Source: Cupriavidus plantarum (lineage in GTDB: Bacteria; Pseudomonadota; Gammaproteobacteria; Burkholderiales; Burkholderiaceae). From it: a stretch of DNA of 64,000 bases. Shown piece by piece: positions 9,314-17,480 of the stretch; position 1 is the first letter of the stretch, and every line of letters begins with the position of its first letter. A program made the translations under genes and the position numbers. The notes below the pieces were generated by a model that was given only the letters and a program-made list of their open reading frames with translations, ran no database searches and was not told the DNA's origin. The stretch lies in NCBI RefSeq assembly GCF_905397285.1, contig NZ_CAJPUX010000001.1, positions 1,302,001 to 1,366,000 on the forward strand, written 5' to 3'.

Positions 9314-10684
9314 TTGGCCAAGATCAAGACTGTCTATACGTGCACCGAATGCGGCGGGACCGCGCCGCGCTGGCAGGGTCAGTGTCCGCATTGCCAGCAG
9401 TGGAACACCCTCGTGGAAACCGTCGCCGATTCCGGGTCGGCGGCGGCGCGGCGCTTTCAGCCATTGGCGGCGTCCGCCATGGTGCGCAAGCTCTCGGAAA
9501 TCGACGCCGCCGATGTGCCCCGGTTCTCGAGCGGGATCGACGAGTTCGATCGCGTGCTCGGCGGCGGGCTCGTGGCCGGCGGCGTGGTGCTGATCGGGGG
9601 TGACCCGGGCATCGGCAAGTCGACGCTGTTGCTGCAGGCGCTTGCCAATCTGGCCGGCGAACGGCGCGTGCTTTATGTGAGCGGCGAGGAGTCCGGCGCG
9701 CAGATCGCGTTGCGCGCGCAGCGGCTTGGCGTGGAAAGCCCCTCGCTCGGGCTGCTGCCCGAGATCCAGCTGGAGAAGATCCAGAGCGCACTGGAGTCGG
9801 AGAAGCCCGAGGTCGCGGTGATCGACTCGATCCAGACGCTGTACTCGGAGGCATTGACCTCCGCGCCGGGCTCGGTTGCACAGGTGCGTGAATGCGCGGC
9901 GCAACTGACGCGCATTGCCAAGAGCAGCGGCATCACGATCATCCTCGTCGGCCACGTCACGAAGGAAGGCAGCCTGGCGGGGCCGCGCGTGCTCGAGCAT
10001 ATCGTCGATACGGTGCTGTATTTCGAAGGGGACACGCATTCCTCGCATCGGCTCATTCGCGCGTTCAAGAACCGCTTTGGCGCGGTCAACGAGCTTGGCG
10101 TGTTCGCGATGACGGAGAAGGGCCTGCGCGGCGTCAGCAATCCGTCGGCGCTGTTTCTGTCGCAGCACGAGGAATCGGTGCCGGGCTCGTGCGTGCTCGT
10201 GACGCAGGAGGGCACGCGGCCCCTGCTCGTCGAGGTGCAGGCGCTGGTGGATGCGGCCGGGTCGCCCAATCCCCGGCGGCTGGCGGTGGGGCTCGAGCAG
10301 AACCGGCTGGCGATGTTGCTGGCCGTGCTGCATCGGCATGCGGGCATCGCGTGCTTCGACCAGGACGTGTTTCTCAATGCGGTGGGCGGGGTGAAGATCA
10401 CCGAGCCGGCGGCGGATCTGGCCGTGCTGCTGTCGATTCATTCGTCGATGCGGAACAAGCCGCTGCCGCGTGGGCTCGTCGTGTTCGGCGAGGTGGGTCT
10501 CGCGGGTGAGATTCGTCCGAGTCCGCGTGGGCAGGAGCGCTTGAAGGAAGCGGCCAAGCTTGGCTTTACGGTCGCCGTGATTCCCAAGGCCAATGCGCCG
10601 AAGCAGCCCATCGAGGGCCTCGAGGTGATTGCGGTGGAGCGCATCGAGCAGGCCATCGATCGCGTGCGGCATCTGGAGTCATGA
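9314..10684 (+). CDS. radA: DNA repair protein RadA
   Basis: 456 residues from a TTG start; MAKIKTVYTC is the family N-terminus. Domains in order: a C4 zinc finger (Cys10, Cys13, Cys24, Cys27), a RecA-like ATPase with Walker A GGDPGIGKST at 95-104, the RadA-specific KNRFG motif in FKNRFGAVNELGVF, and a C-terminal Lon-protease-like domain ending near PIEGLEVIAVERIEQAI. RadA drives branch migration of recombination intermediates. The stop overlaps the start of a GntR-type regulator gene (ATGA), so regulator expression may follow radA. Confidence 0.96.
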   Translation: MAKIKTVYTCTECGGTAPRWQGQCPHCQQWNTLVETVADSGSAAARRFQPLAASAMVRKLSEIDAADVPRFSSGIDEFDRVLGGGLVAGGVVLIGGDPGIGKSTLLLQALANLAGERRVLYVSGEESGAQIALRAQRLGVESPSLGLLPEIQLEKIQSALESEKPEVAVIDSIQTLYSEALTSAPGSVAQVRECAAQLTRIAKSSGITIILVGHVTKEGSLAGPRVLEHIVDTVLYFEGDTHSSHRLIRAFKNRFGAVNELGVFAMTEKGLRGVSNPSALFLSQHEESVPGSCVLVTQEGTRPLLVEVQALVDAAGSPNPRRLAVGLEQNRLAMLLAVLHRHAGIACFDQDVFLNAVGGVKITEPAADLAVLLSIHSSMRNKPLPRGLVVFGEVGLAGEIRPSPRGQERLKEAAKLGFTVAVIPKANAPKQPIEGLEVIAVERIEQAIDRVRHLES

Positions 10685-11418
10685 CGGTGCGCGCCGACCG
10701 GCCATCGCGGTCTCACGGGGCGTATCAGAGCCTGCGCGACGACATTTTCGCGTTTCGGCTGCTGCCCGGCGACCGGTTTACGGAGAACGACGTCGCGGAG
10801 CGGCTCGGCATCTCGCGCACGCCAGTACGGGAGGCCTTGCTGCGGTTGCAGGGCGATGGACTGGTCCGCGGGTATTACCGCAATGGGTGGGAAGTGGTGC
10901 CGCTGGATCTGGCGCGGTTCGAGGCGTTGTATGAATTGCGGACGATGCTCGAGACCCATGCGGTGATGCGGTTGTGCGGGGCGGGGCGCGCGGATGGGCT
11001 GGCTCGGCTCGTCGCCGAACTGGACGCCATCTGGCGTGTGCCGGTGGCCGAGCGGCTTGCCGACGGCCAGCGCGTGGCCGAGCTCGACGAGGCGTTCCAT
11101 CTGGCCATCGTCCATGCCGCGGGCAACCCGGAGGCCGCGGCCGTGCATCAGCAGGTAACGGACCGCATCCGCATCATCCGCCGGCTGGACTTCGCATTTG
11201 GCACGCGTATCTCACTGACATACGACGAACACGGCGCGATCCTCGCGGCGCTCGAGGCCGCCGATGGTCAGCGCGCCGTGGCGCTGTTGTCCGCGCACAT
11301 CGAAGACGGCCGCGCGGAAGTCAGCCGCCTGACGACCGAGCGCCTCGAACAGGCCCGCACCAGCCTTGTGCGGCCCAAAGTCCCGAACGCACCCGCACGG
11401 CGCAGACGGTTCGGCTGA
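10681..11418 (+). CDS. GntR-family transcriptional regulator (FadR/FCD type)
   Basis: 245 residues. An N-terminal winged helix (YQSLRDDIFAFRLLPGDRFTENDVAERLGISRTP then VREALLRLQ) is followed by an all-helical ligand domain with LDEAFHLAIVHAAGNP, as in FCD regulators that bind small carboxylates. The gene overlaps radA by four bases but is functionally more likely tied to the downstream HpxW-like and MFS genes, which have a perfect palindrome in front. Ligand unknown. A C-terminal basic tail (RRRRFG) is present. Confidence 0.88.
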   Translation: MTVRADRPSRSHGAYQSLRDDIFAFRLLPGDRFTENDVAERLGISRTPVREALLRLQGDGLVRGYYRNGWEVVPLDLARFEALYELRTMLETHAVMRLCGAGRADGLARLVAELDAIWRVPVAERLADGQRVAELDEAFHLAIVHAAGNPEAAAVHQQVTDRIRIIRRLDFAFGTRISLTYDEHGAILAALEAADGQRAVALLSAHIEDGRAEVSRLTTERLEQARTSLVRPKVPNAPARRRRFG

Positions 11419-11570
11419 CGACCGGCCCCGGCGCCTGCGCGCCATCCCTCAGTCCTCGGTTTCTCACCGGGCGTATCCCCACCGCTGCCGCCATGGTGGC
11501 CGTCTCCAGCGCCATCCCGGCCATCCCGCACCCCTGAGCTGACGTTTATCCGGCGTCTTTGGCACGCATG

Positions 11571-11599
11571 TTGCGAACGATCTTGCAGGAAATTTATGT
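11571..11599 (+). promoter_or_regulatory. Possible promoter of the HpxW-like gene
   Basis: TTGCGA at 11571-11576 and TTATGT at 11594-11599 are separated by 17 bp. The -10 match is modest and lies inside the palindrome that follows. Proposed by eye only. Confidence 0.35.
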
Positions 11600-11609
11600 A
11601 TACATAAAT
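11592..11609. promoter_or_regulatory. 18-bp palindromic operator candidate
   Basis: ATTTATGTATACATAAAT is a perfect inverted repeat, sharply AT-rich in a GC-rich setting, ending 13 bp before the GTG of the HpxW-like gene. A GTATAC core is typical of GntR/FCD operators. It is the likely site for the regulator encoded at 10681-11418, which would block the overlapping promoter. Confidence 0.65.
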
Positions 11610-11622
11610 CGCGGATCGTACT

Positions 11623-13236
11623 GTGAGCTTTCATCTTCAACCCACCCGTGGCAGCCGAGGCATGGCTGTCGCGCCCCATGCGCTGGCCGCGCAGAGCGCC
11701 GCGGCCATCCTGCGCGAGGGCGGCAATGCCGTCGAGGCCATGGTCGCCGCGGCCGCCACCATCGCGGTGGTCTATCCGCATATGAACAGCATCGGCGGCG
11801 ACGGCTTCTGGCTGATCGCGCGCCCCGGCGAAGCGCCGCGCGGACTCGAGGCGTGCGGTGCGGCGGCCGGCGCCGCGACCATCGCCCGCTATCGGGAAGC
11901 CGGCCTCGACAGGGTGCCCACCCGCGGTGGCATGGCCGCGAACACGGTGGCCGGGACGATCTCTGGCTGGCATGCCGCGCTCGAATGGTCGCGTGAAGCG
12001 CTCGGCGGCCGTCTGCCGCGCACGCGGCTGCTGGCCGACGCCATCGCCTACGCGCGCGATGGCGTGCCCGTGACGCAAAGCCAGGCCGCGTGCGTCGCGC
12101 TGAAGGCCGACGAACTTCACGACATTCCCGGTTTCGCCGCGACGTTCCTCTCGTCGGGGCTGCCGAAGACGGGGCAGCGTTTCCGCCAGCCACGCCTTGC
12201 CAGCACACTCGAACAACTGGCGCGGGCGGGCTTCGACGATTTTTATCGAGGGGATCTCGCCAATACGCTCGCGGGCGAACTTGCGGCGGCGGGCAGTCCG
12301 CTGACGCTCGCCGATCTCCACGCGCATCGCGCGGTCTGGAAGACGCCGCTGGAGCTGGCGCACTCGCGCGGCACGGTCTACAACATGCCGCCGCCGACGC
12401 AGGGGCTCGTGTCGCTGCTGATCCTCGGGCAACTCGATCGTCTGGCGCGTGAAAACGTACTCGGCACGGATCCCAACGGCCCGGCCTTCGTGCATGCATG
12501 CGTGGAGGCGACCAAGCAGGCGTTTCGCGTGCGCGACCGCCATATCACCGACCCGGCCTACATGGAGATCGACCCGCGCGACCTGCTCGCGCCACCGTGG
12601 CTCGATGCGGCGGCGGCGCGCATTCGTCCCGACGCGGTGCTGCCATGGGGGGAGGGCATGGGCCCGGCCGATACGGTCTGGATGGGCGCGATCGACCGGC
12701 AGGGCGTGGCCGTCAGCTTCATCCAGAGCATCTATCACGAGTTCGGCAGTGGCATCGTGCTGCCGGACTCCGGCGTCAACTGGCAGAACCGTGGCTGCAG
12801 CTTCTCGCTCGACCCCGATGCCCGCAATCCGCTGACGCCGGGACGCAAGCCGTTTCACACGCTGAACCCCGCCATGGCCCGCCTCGACGATGGCCGCACG
12901 CTCGTCTACGGAAACATGGGCGGCGATGGCCAGCCGCAATCGCAGTCGGCGGTGTTCTCGCGCATCGTCCATTACGGCATGCACCCGCAGGCGGCGATCG
13001 ACGCGCCGCGCTGGCTGCTCGGCCGCACGTGGGGCCAGACCAGCGACACGCTGAAACTCGAATCGCGCTTTCCCGAGGCCACCCAGCACGCGCTGCGAAC
13101 GCTCGGGCACGACGTGGAGATGCTGCTGCCGTACGACGAAACCATGGGCCATGCGGGCGCGATCGTGCTCGGTGCCGATGGGCTCTACGAGGGCGGCAGC
13201 GACCCGCGCAGCGATGGCGCGGCGGTCGGGTGGTAG
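11623..13236 (+). CDS. Gamma-glutamyltranspeptidase-family Ntn hydrolase (HpxW/oxamate amidohydrolase-like)
   Basis: 537 residues from GTG. The GGT fold is clear: GGNAVEAMVAAAA near 33, the predicted nucleophile Thr351 in ADTVWMGAID, then SFIQSIYHEFGSGIVLPDSGV and NMGGDGQPQ. Processing before Thr351 would release a small subunit, as in all GGT-type Ntn hydrolases. Unlike secreted GGT there is no signal peptide, so the enzyme should be cytoplasmic. DTVWM in place of the usual TTHFS motif, and the size, suggest the HpxW/YwrD branch, where HpxW converts oxamate to oxalate and ammonia. The neighbouring oxalate/formate-type carrier agrees with this. A glutamyl-amide substrate remains possible. Confidence 0.8.
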   Translation: MSFHLQPTRGSRGMAVAPHALAAQSAAAILREGGNAVEAMVAAAATIAVVYPHMNSIGGDGFWLIARPGEAPRGLEACGAAAGAATIARYREAGLDRVPTRGGMAANTVAGTISGWHAALEWSREALGGRLPRTRLLADAIAYARDGVPVTQSQAACVALKADELHDIPGFAATFLSSGLPKTGQRFRQPRLASTLEQLARAGFDDFYRGDLANTLAGELAAAGSPLTLADLHAHRAVWKTPLELAHSRGTVYNMPPPTQGLVSLLILGQLDRLARENVLGTDPNGPAFVHACVEATKQAFRVRDRHITDPAYMEIDPRDLLAPPWLDAAAARIRPDAVLPWGEGMGPADTVWMGAIDRQGVAVSFIQSIYHEFGSGIVLPDSGVNWQNRGCSFSLDPDARNPLTPGRKPFHTLNPAMARLDDGRTLVYGNMGGDGQPQSQSAVFSRIVHYGMHPQAAIDAPRWLLGRTWGQTSDTLKLESRFPEATQHALRTLGHDVEMLLPYDETMGHAGAIVLGADGLYEGGSDPRSDGAAVGW

Positions 13237-13328
13237 TGGGGTGTTTGCCTGCCGGCAGGTTTCCGCCGCGCTCCCATCGGCGCGCGGCTTTCATTGAAGT
13301 CCGTCTCACAGTCTGAAGGAGTGGTTCC

Positions 13329-14624
13329 ATGCGTACGGTTGCAAATAACGCGGCAGACGCGGCGCTGCCAGCGTCGCAGGCATTGCCGCTGGCGCGCACG
13401 CGCTGGATTCAGTTGTTGCTGGGCCTCGCCTGCATGATGGCGATCTCGAGCCCGCAGTATGTCTGGACGCTGTTCACCAAGCCGCTGTCCGCCAAGCTCG
13501 GTGTGCCGCTGTCGGAGCTGCAGATCACGTTCTCGATGCTGATCGTGCTGCAGACGTTCTTCTCGCCATTCCAGGGCGCATTGATCGAACGCTTCGGGCC
13601 GCGCCGGCTGATTGCGCTCGGCACGGTACTGTCGGGCCTGAGCTGGGTGCTGGCGTCGCAGGCGCAGACCGTGGGGATGCTGTATCTGAGCTACGGCATC
13701 GTCGGCGGGCTGGGCACGGGCATCGTCTACGTCGGCGTAGTCGGCCAGATGGTGCGCTGGTTCCCCGATCGGCGCGGGTTTGCGGTGGGCATGGTCGCGG
13801 CGGGCTACGGCATGGGCGCGATCGTCACGACGTTCCCGATTGCCGCGTCGCTCGCGGGCAAGGGGCTCGAATCCACGCTGTGGCAGTTCGGCCTGCTGTT
13901 CGCGGCGATCGGCTTCGTCGCCTCGCAGGGCCTGCGTGCGCCGGATGCCAGCGACGTGTTGCCGGCAGCGTCCTCGCAGGTGACCTCCAACGTGGCGGAC
14001 GTGCCGACGCGCACGATGCTCAAGACGCCGCTGTTCTATCTGCTTTTCGCGATGATGACCATGATGTCGACGTCGGGCCTGATGGTCACGTCGCAGATGG
14101 CCGCGTTCGCGAAGGACTTCGGTGTGTCCAACGCGGTGGTGTTTGGCATGGCCGCGCTGCCCCTTGCGCTGACCATCGATCGCCTCACCAATGGCCTGAC
14201 GCGGCCGCTGTTCGGGTGGGTGTCCGACAAATGGGGGCGTGAAAACACGATGTGTTTCGCATTCGCACTGGAAGCGGTGGCGATGACGCTGTGGCTGCTG
14301 ACGCGCGAGAACGCCGTGCTGTTCGTGCTGCTGTCGGGCGTGGTGTTCCTCGGCTGGGGCGAGATTTTCTCGCTGTTCCCGTCGACGCTGACCGATACCT
14401 TCGGCACGAAGTACGCGACGACGAACTACGGCTGGCTCTATATCTCGCAGGGTATCGGCTCGATCTTCGGTGGCCCGCTCGCGGCGCTGATGCATGAGCG
14501 CATGGGCAGCTGGATGCCGGTATTTGGCGTGGCCATTACGCTGGACGTTCTCACTGCCGTGCTGGCCATTGCTGTCCTCAAGCCGTGGCGTCGTCGGTAT
14601 CTGTCCGCGCAGCCAGCGGCATGA
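13329..14624 (+). CDS. MFS transporter, oxalate/formate antiporter family
   Basis: 431 residues, about 12 transmembrane helices. RWIQLLLGLACMMAISSPQYVWTLF, the RFGPRR loop after helix 2 and NYGWLYISQG late in the protein match the OFA branch of the major facilitator superfamily. Members swap small carboxylates across the inner membrane. A GAAGGAG ribosome site precedes the ATG. It lies 92 bp after the HpxW-like gene on the same strand and probably shares its promoter. The lysine that OxlT uses in helix 11 seems to be Gln374 here, so the cargo may not be oxalate. Substrate unproved. Confidence 0.85.
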   Translation: MRTVANNAADAALPASQALPLARTRWIQLLLGLACMMAISSPQYVWTLFTKPLSAKLGVPLSELQITFSMLIVLQTFFSPFQGALIERFGPRRLIALGTVLSGLSWVLASQAQTVGMLYLSYGIVGGLGTGIVYVGVVGQMVRWFPDRRGFAVGMVAAGYGMGAIVTTFPIAASLAGKGLESTLWQFGLLFAAIGFVASQGLRAPDASDVLPAASSQVTSNVADVPTRTMLKTPLFYLLFAMMTMMSTSGLMVTSQMAAFAKDFGVSNAVVFGMAALPLALTIDRLTNGLTRPLFGWVSDKWGRENTMCFAFALEAVAMTLWLLTRENAVLFVLLSGVVFLGWGEIFSLFPSTLTDTFGTKYATTNYGWLYISQGIGSIFGGPLAALMHERMGSWMPVFGVAITLDVLTAVLAIAVLKPWRRRYLSAQPAA

Positions 14625-14630
14625 ACGATG

Positions 14631-14657
14631 CGCGCTGCGGCAATCCGCCGCAGCGCG
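14631..14657 (+). terminator. Strong hairpin after the MFS gene
   Basis: CGCGCTGCGGC and GCCGCAGCGCG form an 11-bp perfect stem with a five-base loop just after the MFS stop. No T run follows, so termination may be Rho-aided or the hairpin may protect the mRNA end. Confidence 0.5.
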
Positions 14658-14758
14658 GGGCGCGGGGATTGCGTAAGCGGGTCCGACGCGATCGGGAAAA
14701 TCGGCCATAATGCGCGTCGAAACGTTCGTCATGCTGCGCATGACCTCACCAGTATTCG

Positions 14759-15250
14759 ATGCCCATGCAAGCCAATTCCCGCGCTTATTTTCTGCTGATC
14801 GCCATCCTGTCGTTCGGCGCCGTCGCCTTTGCCGTGTATCTGCAGATGGCGGAGGGCTACCAGCCTTGTCCGCTCTGCATCATGCAGCGGTTTGCGTTCC
14901 TCGGGATCGGCATTTTCTCACTGCTTGCCGTCGTGGCGCAGAACACGCGGACGCTGTGGCAGGGGCTCGGCATGCTGTCCGGCGTCGCGGGCATTGCGGT
15001 CGCCGGGTATCACGTGTCGCTGCTGCTGAATCCCAAGGCATCGTGCGGCATCGATCCGCTCGAGAACTGGGTCAACCAGCTGCCCACCGCGCGCGTGCTG
15101 CCGCAGCTGTTCTATTCCGATGGCCTGTGCACGGCCGAGCTGCCGCCGATTCTCGGGCTGTCGATTCCGGCGTGGTCGCTGATCTGGCTCGTGATTCTGA
15201 CGCTGACGCTTGCGGTCGGACTGATCCGCCGCGAGAAGCACTACCGCTGA
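14759..15250 (+). CDS. dsbB: Disulfide bond formation protein B
   Basis: 163 residues with four transmembrane helices. DsbB re-oxidises periplasmic DsbA and passes electrons to ubiquinone. The first redox pair is Cys37/Cys40 (CPLC) and the second is Cys96/Cys124, both in periplasmic loops. The conserved QRF after the first pair is also present. Either ATG 14759 or 14765 could start it. It is convergent with the ABC-F gene. Confidence 0.94.
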   Translation: MPMQANSRAYFLLIAILSFGAVAFAVYLQMAEGYQPCPLCIMQRFAFLGIGIFSLLAVVAQNTRTLWQGLGMLSGVAGIAVAGYHVSLLLNPKASCGIDPLENWVNQLPTARVLPQLFYSDGLCTAELPPILGLSIPAWSLIWLVILTLTLAVGLIRREKHYR

Positions 15251-15284
15251 GACCGCTTCGGTACGATTCGGGCGTCGCCCTGGT

Positions 15285-17207
15285 TTACAGGATCTGCTCG
15301 ATTTGCTCTTGTAGTTCGAGCCAGCGTTCTTCGAGCTGATCCAGTTCGCCAGTGACCTCGCCCTGGCGCTTCAGCATCTCCATGAGCTTCGCCTTGTTGG
15401 CGTCCGCGTAGCTCGACTCATCGGCCATGAACGCGTCGATGGTCTCCTTGTCGGCCTGCAACACGGCCATCCGCTTTTCGATTTTCTCGACTTCCTTCGT
15501 CAGCGGCTTGCGCAGTTGCGCGAGCCGTTGGCGTTCGTCGGCCTCCGCGCGGCGCTGGTCCTTGCGGTTGACGGCCGGCGCGGCGTCGCCCGCGTGCGCG
15601 GCGGTGGCGGCATTGCGCTTGGCGGCCGCCTGTTGCAGCAGCCAGTCGCGATAGTCGTCGAGGTCGCCGTCGAACGGGCGGATGGTGCCATCCGCCACGA
15701 GCATGAACTGGTCCGACGTGGCGCGCAGCAGGTGGCGATCGTGCGAAACGAGGATCAGCGTGCCTTCGAATTGCGCCAACGCCATGGTGAGCGCTTCGCG
15801 CGTGTCGAGGTCCAGGTGGTTGGTCGGTTCGTCGAGCAGCAGCAGGTTGGGCTTTTGCCAGACGATGAGGGCGAGGGCAAGTCGCGCCTTCTCGCCGCCC
15901 GAGAACGGCTCGATCGGCGCGGTGGCCATGTCGCCTCGGAAGTTGAAGCTGCCGAGAAAGTCCCGGAGCTCTTGCTCGCGCGTGTCGGGAGCGAGGCGGG
16001 CGAGGTGCTGCAGCGGCGAGTCGTGGTCGCGCAGCGTCTCAAGCTGATGCTGGGCGAAGTAGCCGATGACGAGGCCCTTGCCGTGCCTGAGCGTGCCGGT
16101 CATCGGGTCCTGCGTGCCGGCGAGCGTTTTCACCAGCGTGGATTTGCCCTGGCCGTTGGCGCCGAGGAGGCCGATGCGCTGGCCGTTCTGGATGGAGAGC
16201 GCGAGGTTGTGCAGGATCTTCACGGGCGGTTCCGCGTCGGGGTAGCCGCAGTCGACACCGTCGAGCACCATCATCGGGTTCGGGGCGGACTCGGGTTCCC
16301 GGAACTCGAAGGCGAAGCCGGCGGCGGCGTGGACGGGGGCGAGCCGCTCCATCCGTTCGAGCGCCTTGACGCGGCTCTGCGCTTGCCGGGCTTTCGTTGC
16401 CTTGGCCTTGAAGCGCGTGATGAACGATTCGAGGTGGGCGATTTCCTTCTGCTGACGCGCGTAGGCCGCCTGTTGCAGCGCCATTTGCTGCAGCCGTTGC
16501 GTCTCGAACTGCGTGTAGTTTCCGCCGTAGCGGTTGAGCTTCAGATGTTCGATATGGACCGTGACGGTGCAGATGGCGTCGAGGAACTCGCGGTCGTGCG
16601 AGATCATGACGAGGGTGCCCTGATAGCGCGCGAGCCAGTCTTCCAGCCAGACGATGGCGTCCAGGTCCAGGTGGTTGGTCGGTTCGTCGAGCAGCAGCAG
16701 GTCGGAGGGGCACATCAGCGCCTGGGCAAGGTTCAGGCGCATGCGCCAGCCGCCCGAAAACGACGACACCGGTTGCGAGACCTGTTGCAGCGTGAAGCCC
16801 AGGCCCAGCAGCAGGGCTTCGGCGCGGGAGCTCGCGGTGTAGCCGTCGGCGTCGGCATAGGCGGCATGCGCTTCCCCCTCGGCCGCGCCATCGCCCGAGG
16901 CCTGGGCCGCGGCGATGCGGGCTTCGATCTCGCGCAGCCTTGTGTCGCCGTCGATGGTGTAGTCCACCGCGCTGCGCGCGACGGCGGGGGTTTCCTGCGC
17001 GACGTGGGCGATGCGCCAGCTGGCGGGGATGAAGACATCGCCACCGTCGGGGTGGAGGTCGCCTTTCAGCATGGCGAACAGCGTCGATTTCCCGCTGCCG
17101 TTGGCGCCAACAAGACCGACCCGCTCGCCGGGGTTGAGGGTCACGCTGGTATGGTCGAACAGCACCTTGGTGCCGCGCTGGAGGACTAGCTGGTCGATTC
17201 GGATCAC
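15285..17207 (-). CDS. ABC-F family ATPase, YheS type
   Basis: 640 residues from GTG, the size of E. coli YheS. Two soluble ABC cassettes are present: Walker A GANGSGKST near 35 and GANGQGKST near 340, each with an SGG signature and LLLDEPTNHLDLD. Between them is the Arg/Lys-rich P-site tRNA-interacting linker (FITRFKAKATKARQAQSRVKALERM). A C-terminal coiled coil of about 80 residues completes the YheS layout. ABC-F proteins act on the ribosome rather than in transport. It is divergent from the rpiR operon. Confidence 0.92.
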   Translation of the reverse strand: MIRIDQLVLQRGTKVLFDHTSVTLNPGERVGLVGANGSGKSTLFAMLKGDLHPDGGDVFIPASWRIAHVAQETPAVARSAVDYTIDGDTRLREIEARIAAAQASGDGAAEGEAHAAYADADGYTASSRAEALLLGLGFTLQQVSQPVSSFSGGWRMRLNLAQALMCPSDLLLLDEPTNHLDLDAIVWLEDWLARYQGTLVMISHDREFLDAICTVTVHIEHLKLNRYGGNYTQFETQRLQQMALQQAAYARQQKEIAHLESFITRFKAKATKARQAQSRVKALERMERLAPVHAAAGFAFEFREPESAPNPMMVLDGVDCGYPDAEPPVKILHNLALSIQNGQRIGLLGANGQGKSTLVKTLAGTQDPMTGTLRHGKGLVIGYFAQHQLETLRDHDSPLQHLARLAPDTREQELRDFLGSFNFRGDMATAPIEPFSGGEKARLALALIVWQKPNLLLLDEPTNHLDLDTREALTMALAQFEGTLILVSHDRHLLRATSDQFMLVADGTIRPFDGDLDDYRDWLLQQAAAKRNAATAAHAGDAAPAVNRKDQRRAEADERQRLAQLRKPLTKEVEKIEKRMAVLQADKETIDAFMADESSYADANKAKLMEMLKRQGEVTGELDQLEERWLELQEQIEQIL

Positions 17208-17329
17208 GGGAGACAGGCGATGGACGGTCGTTGCAGGGCGGCATTGTAGCGTGCGGAGACGCCGATCCCGTCGCCTAGGGGATTACCCGTATTCGGGTTC
17301 CTCAGGGTTCTCCTGGTATGCCGTTTGCG

Positions 17330-17345
17330 TGTAAATTTATTTACA
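17330..17345. promoter_or_regulatory. Palindrome upstream of the rpiR operon
   Basis: TGTAAAT-TT-ATTTACA has perfect 7-bp arms and stands out as AT-rich. It lies between the divergent ABC-F gene and the RpiR regulator, 136 bp before the rpiR ATG. RpiR-family proteins such as HexR bind similar TGTA-n-TACA palindromes, so autoregulation is likely. Confidence 0.55.
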
Positions 17346-17480
17346 TGAGTTGGCGCACGAGGAAAGTGCCTTTTCATCAAGCCTGCTTTCCTCGCCGCGC
17401 CCATCGGTCCCGCTATTGGTGCGCGCGCCGAATATTGCACCAGATTGAAGCCTGCCCGCCCGCAGGATACCAGCCGCCCC

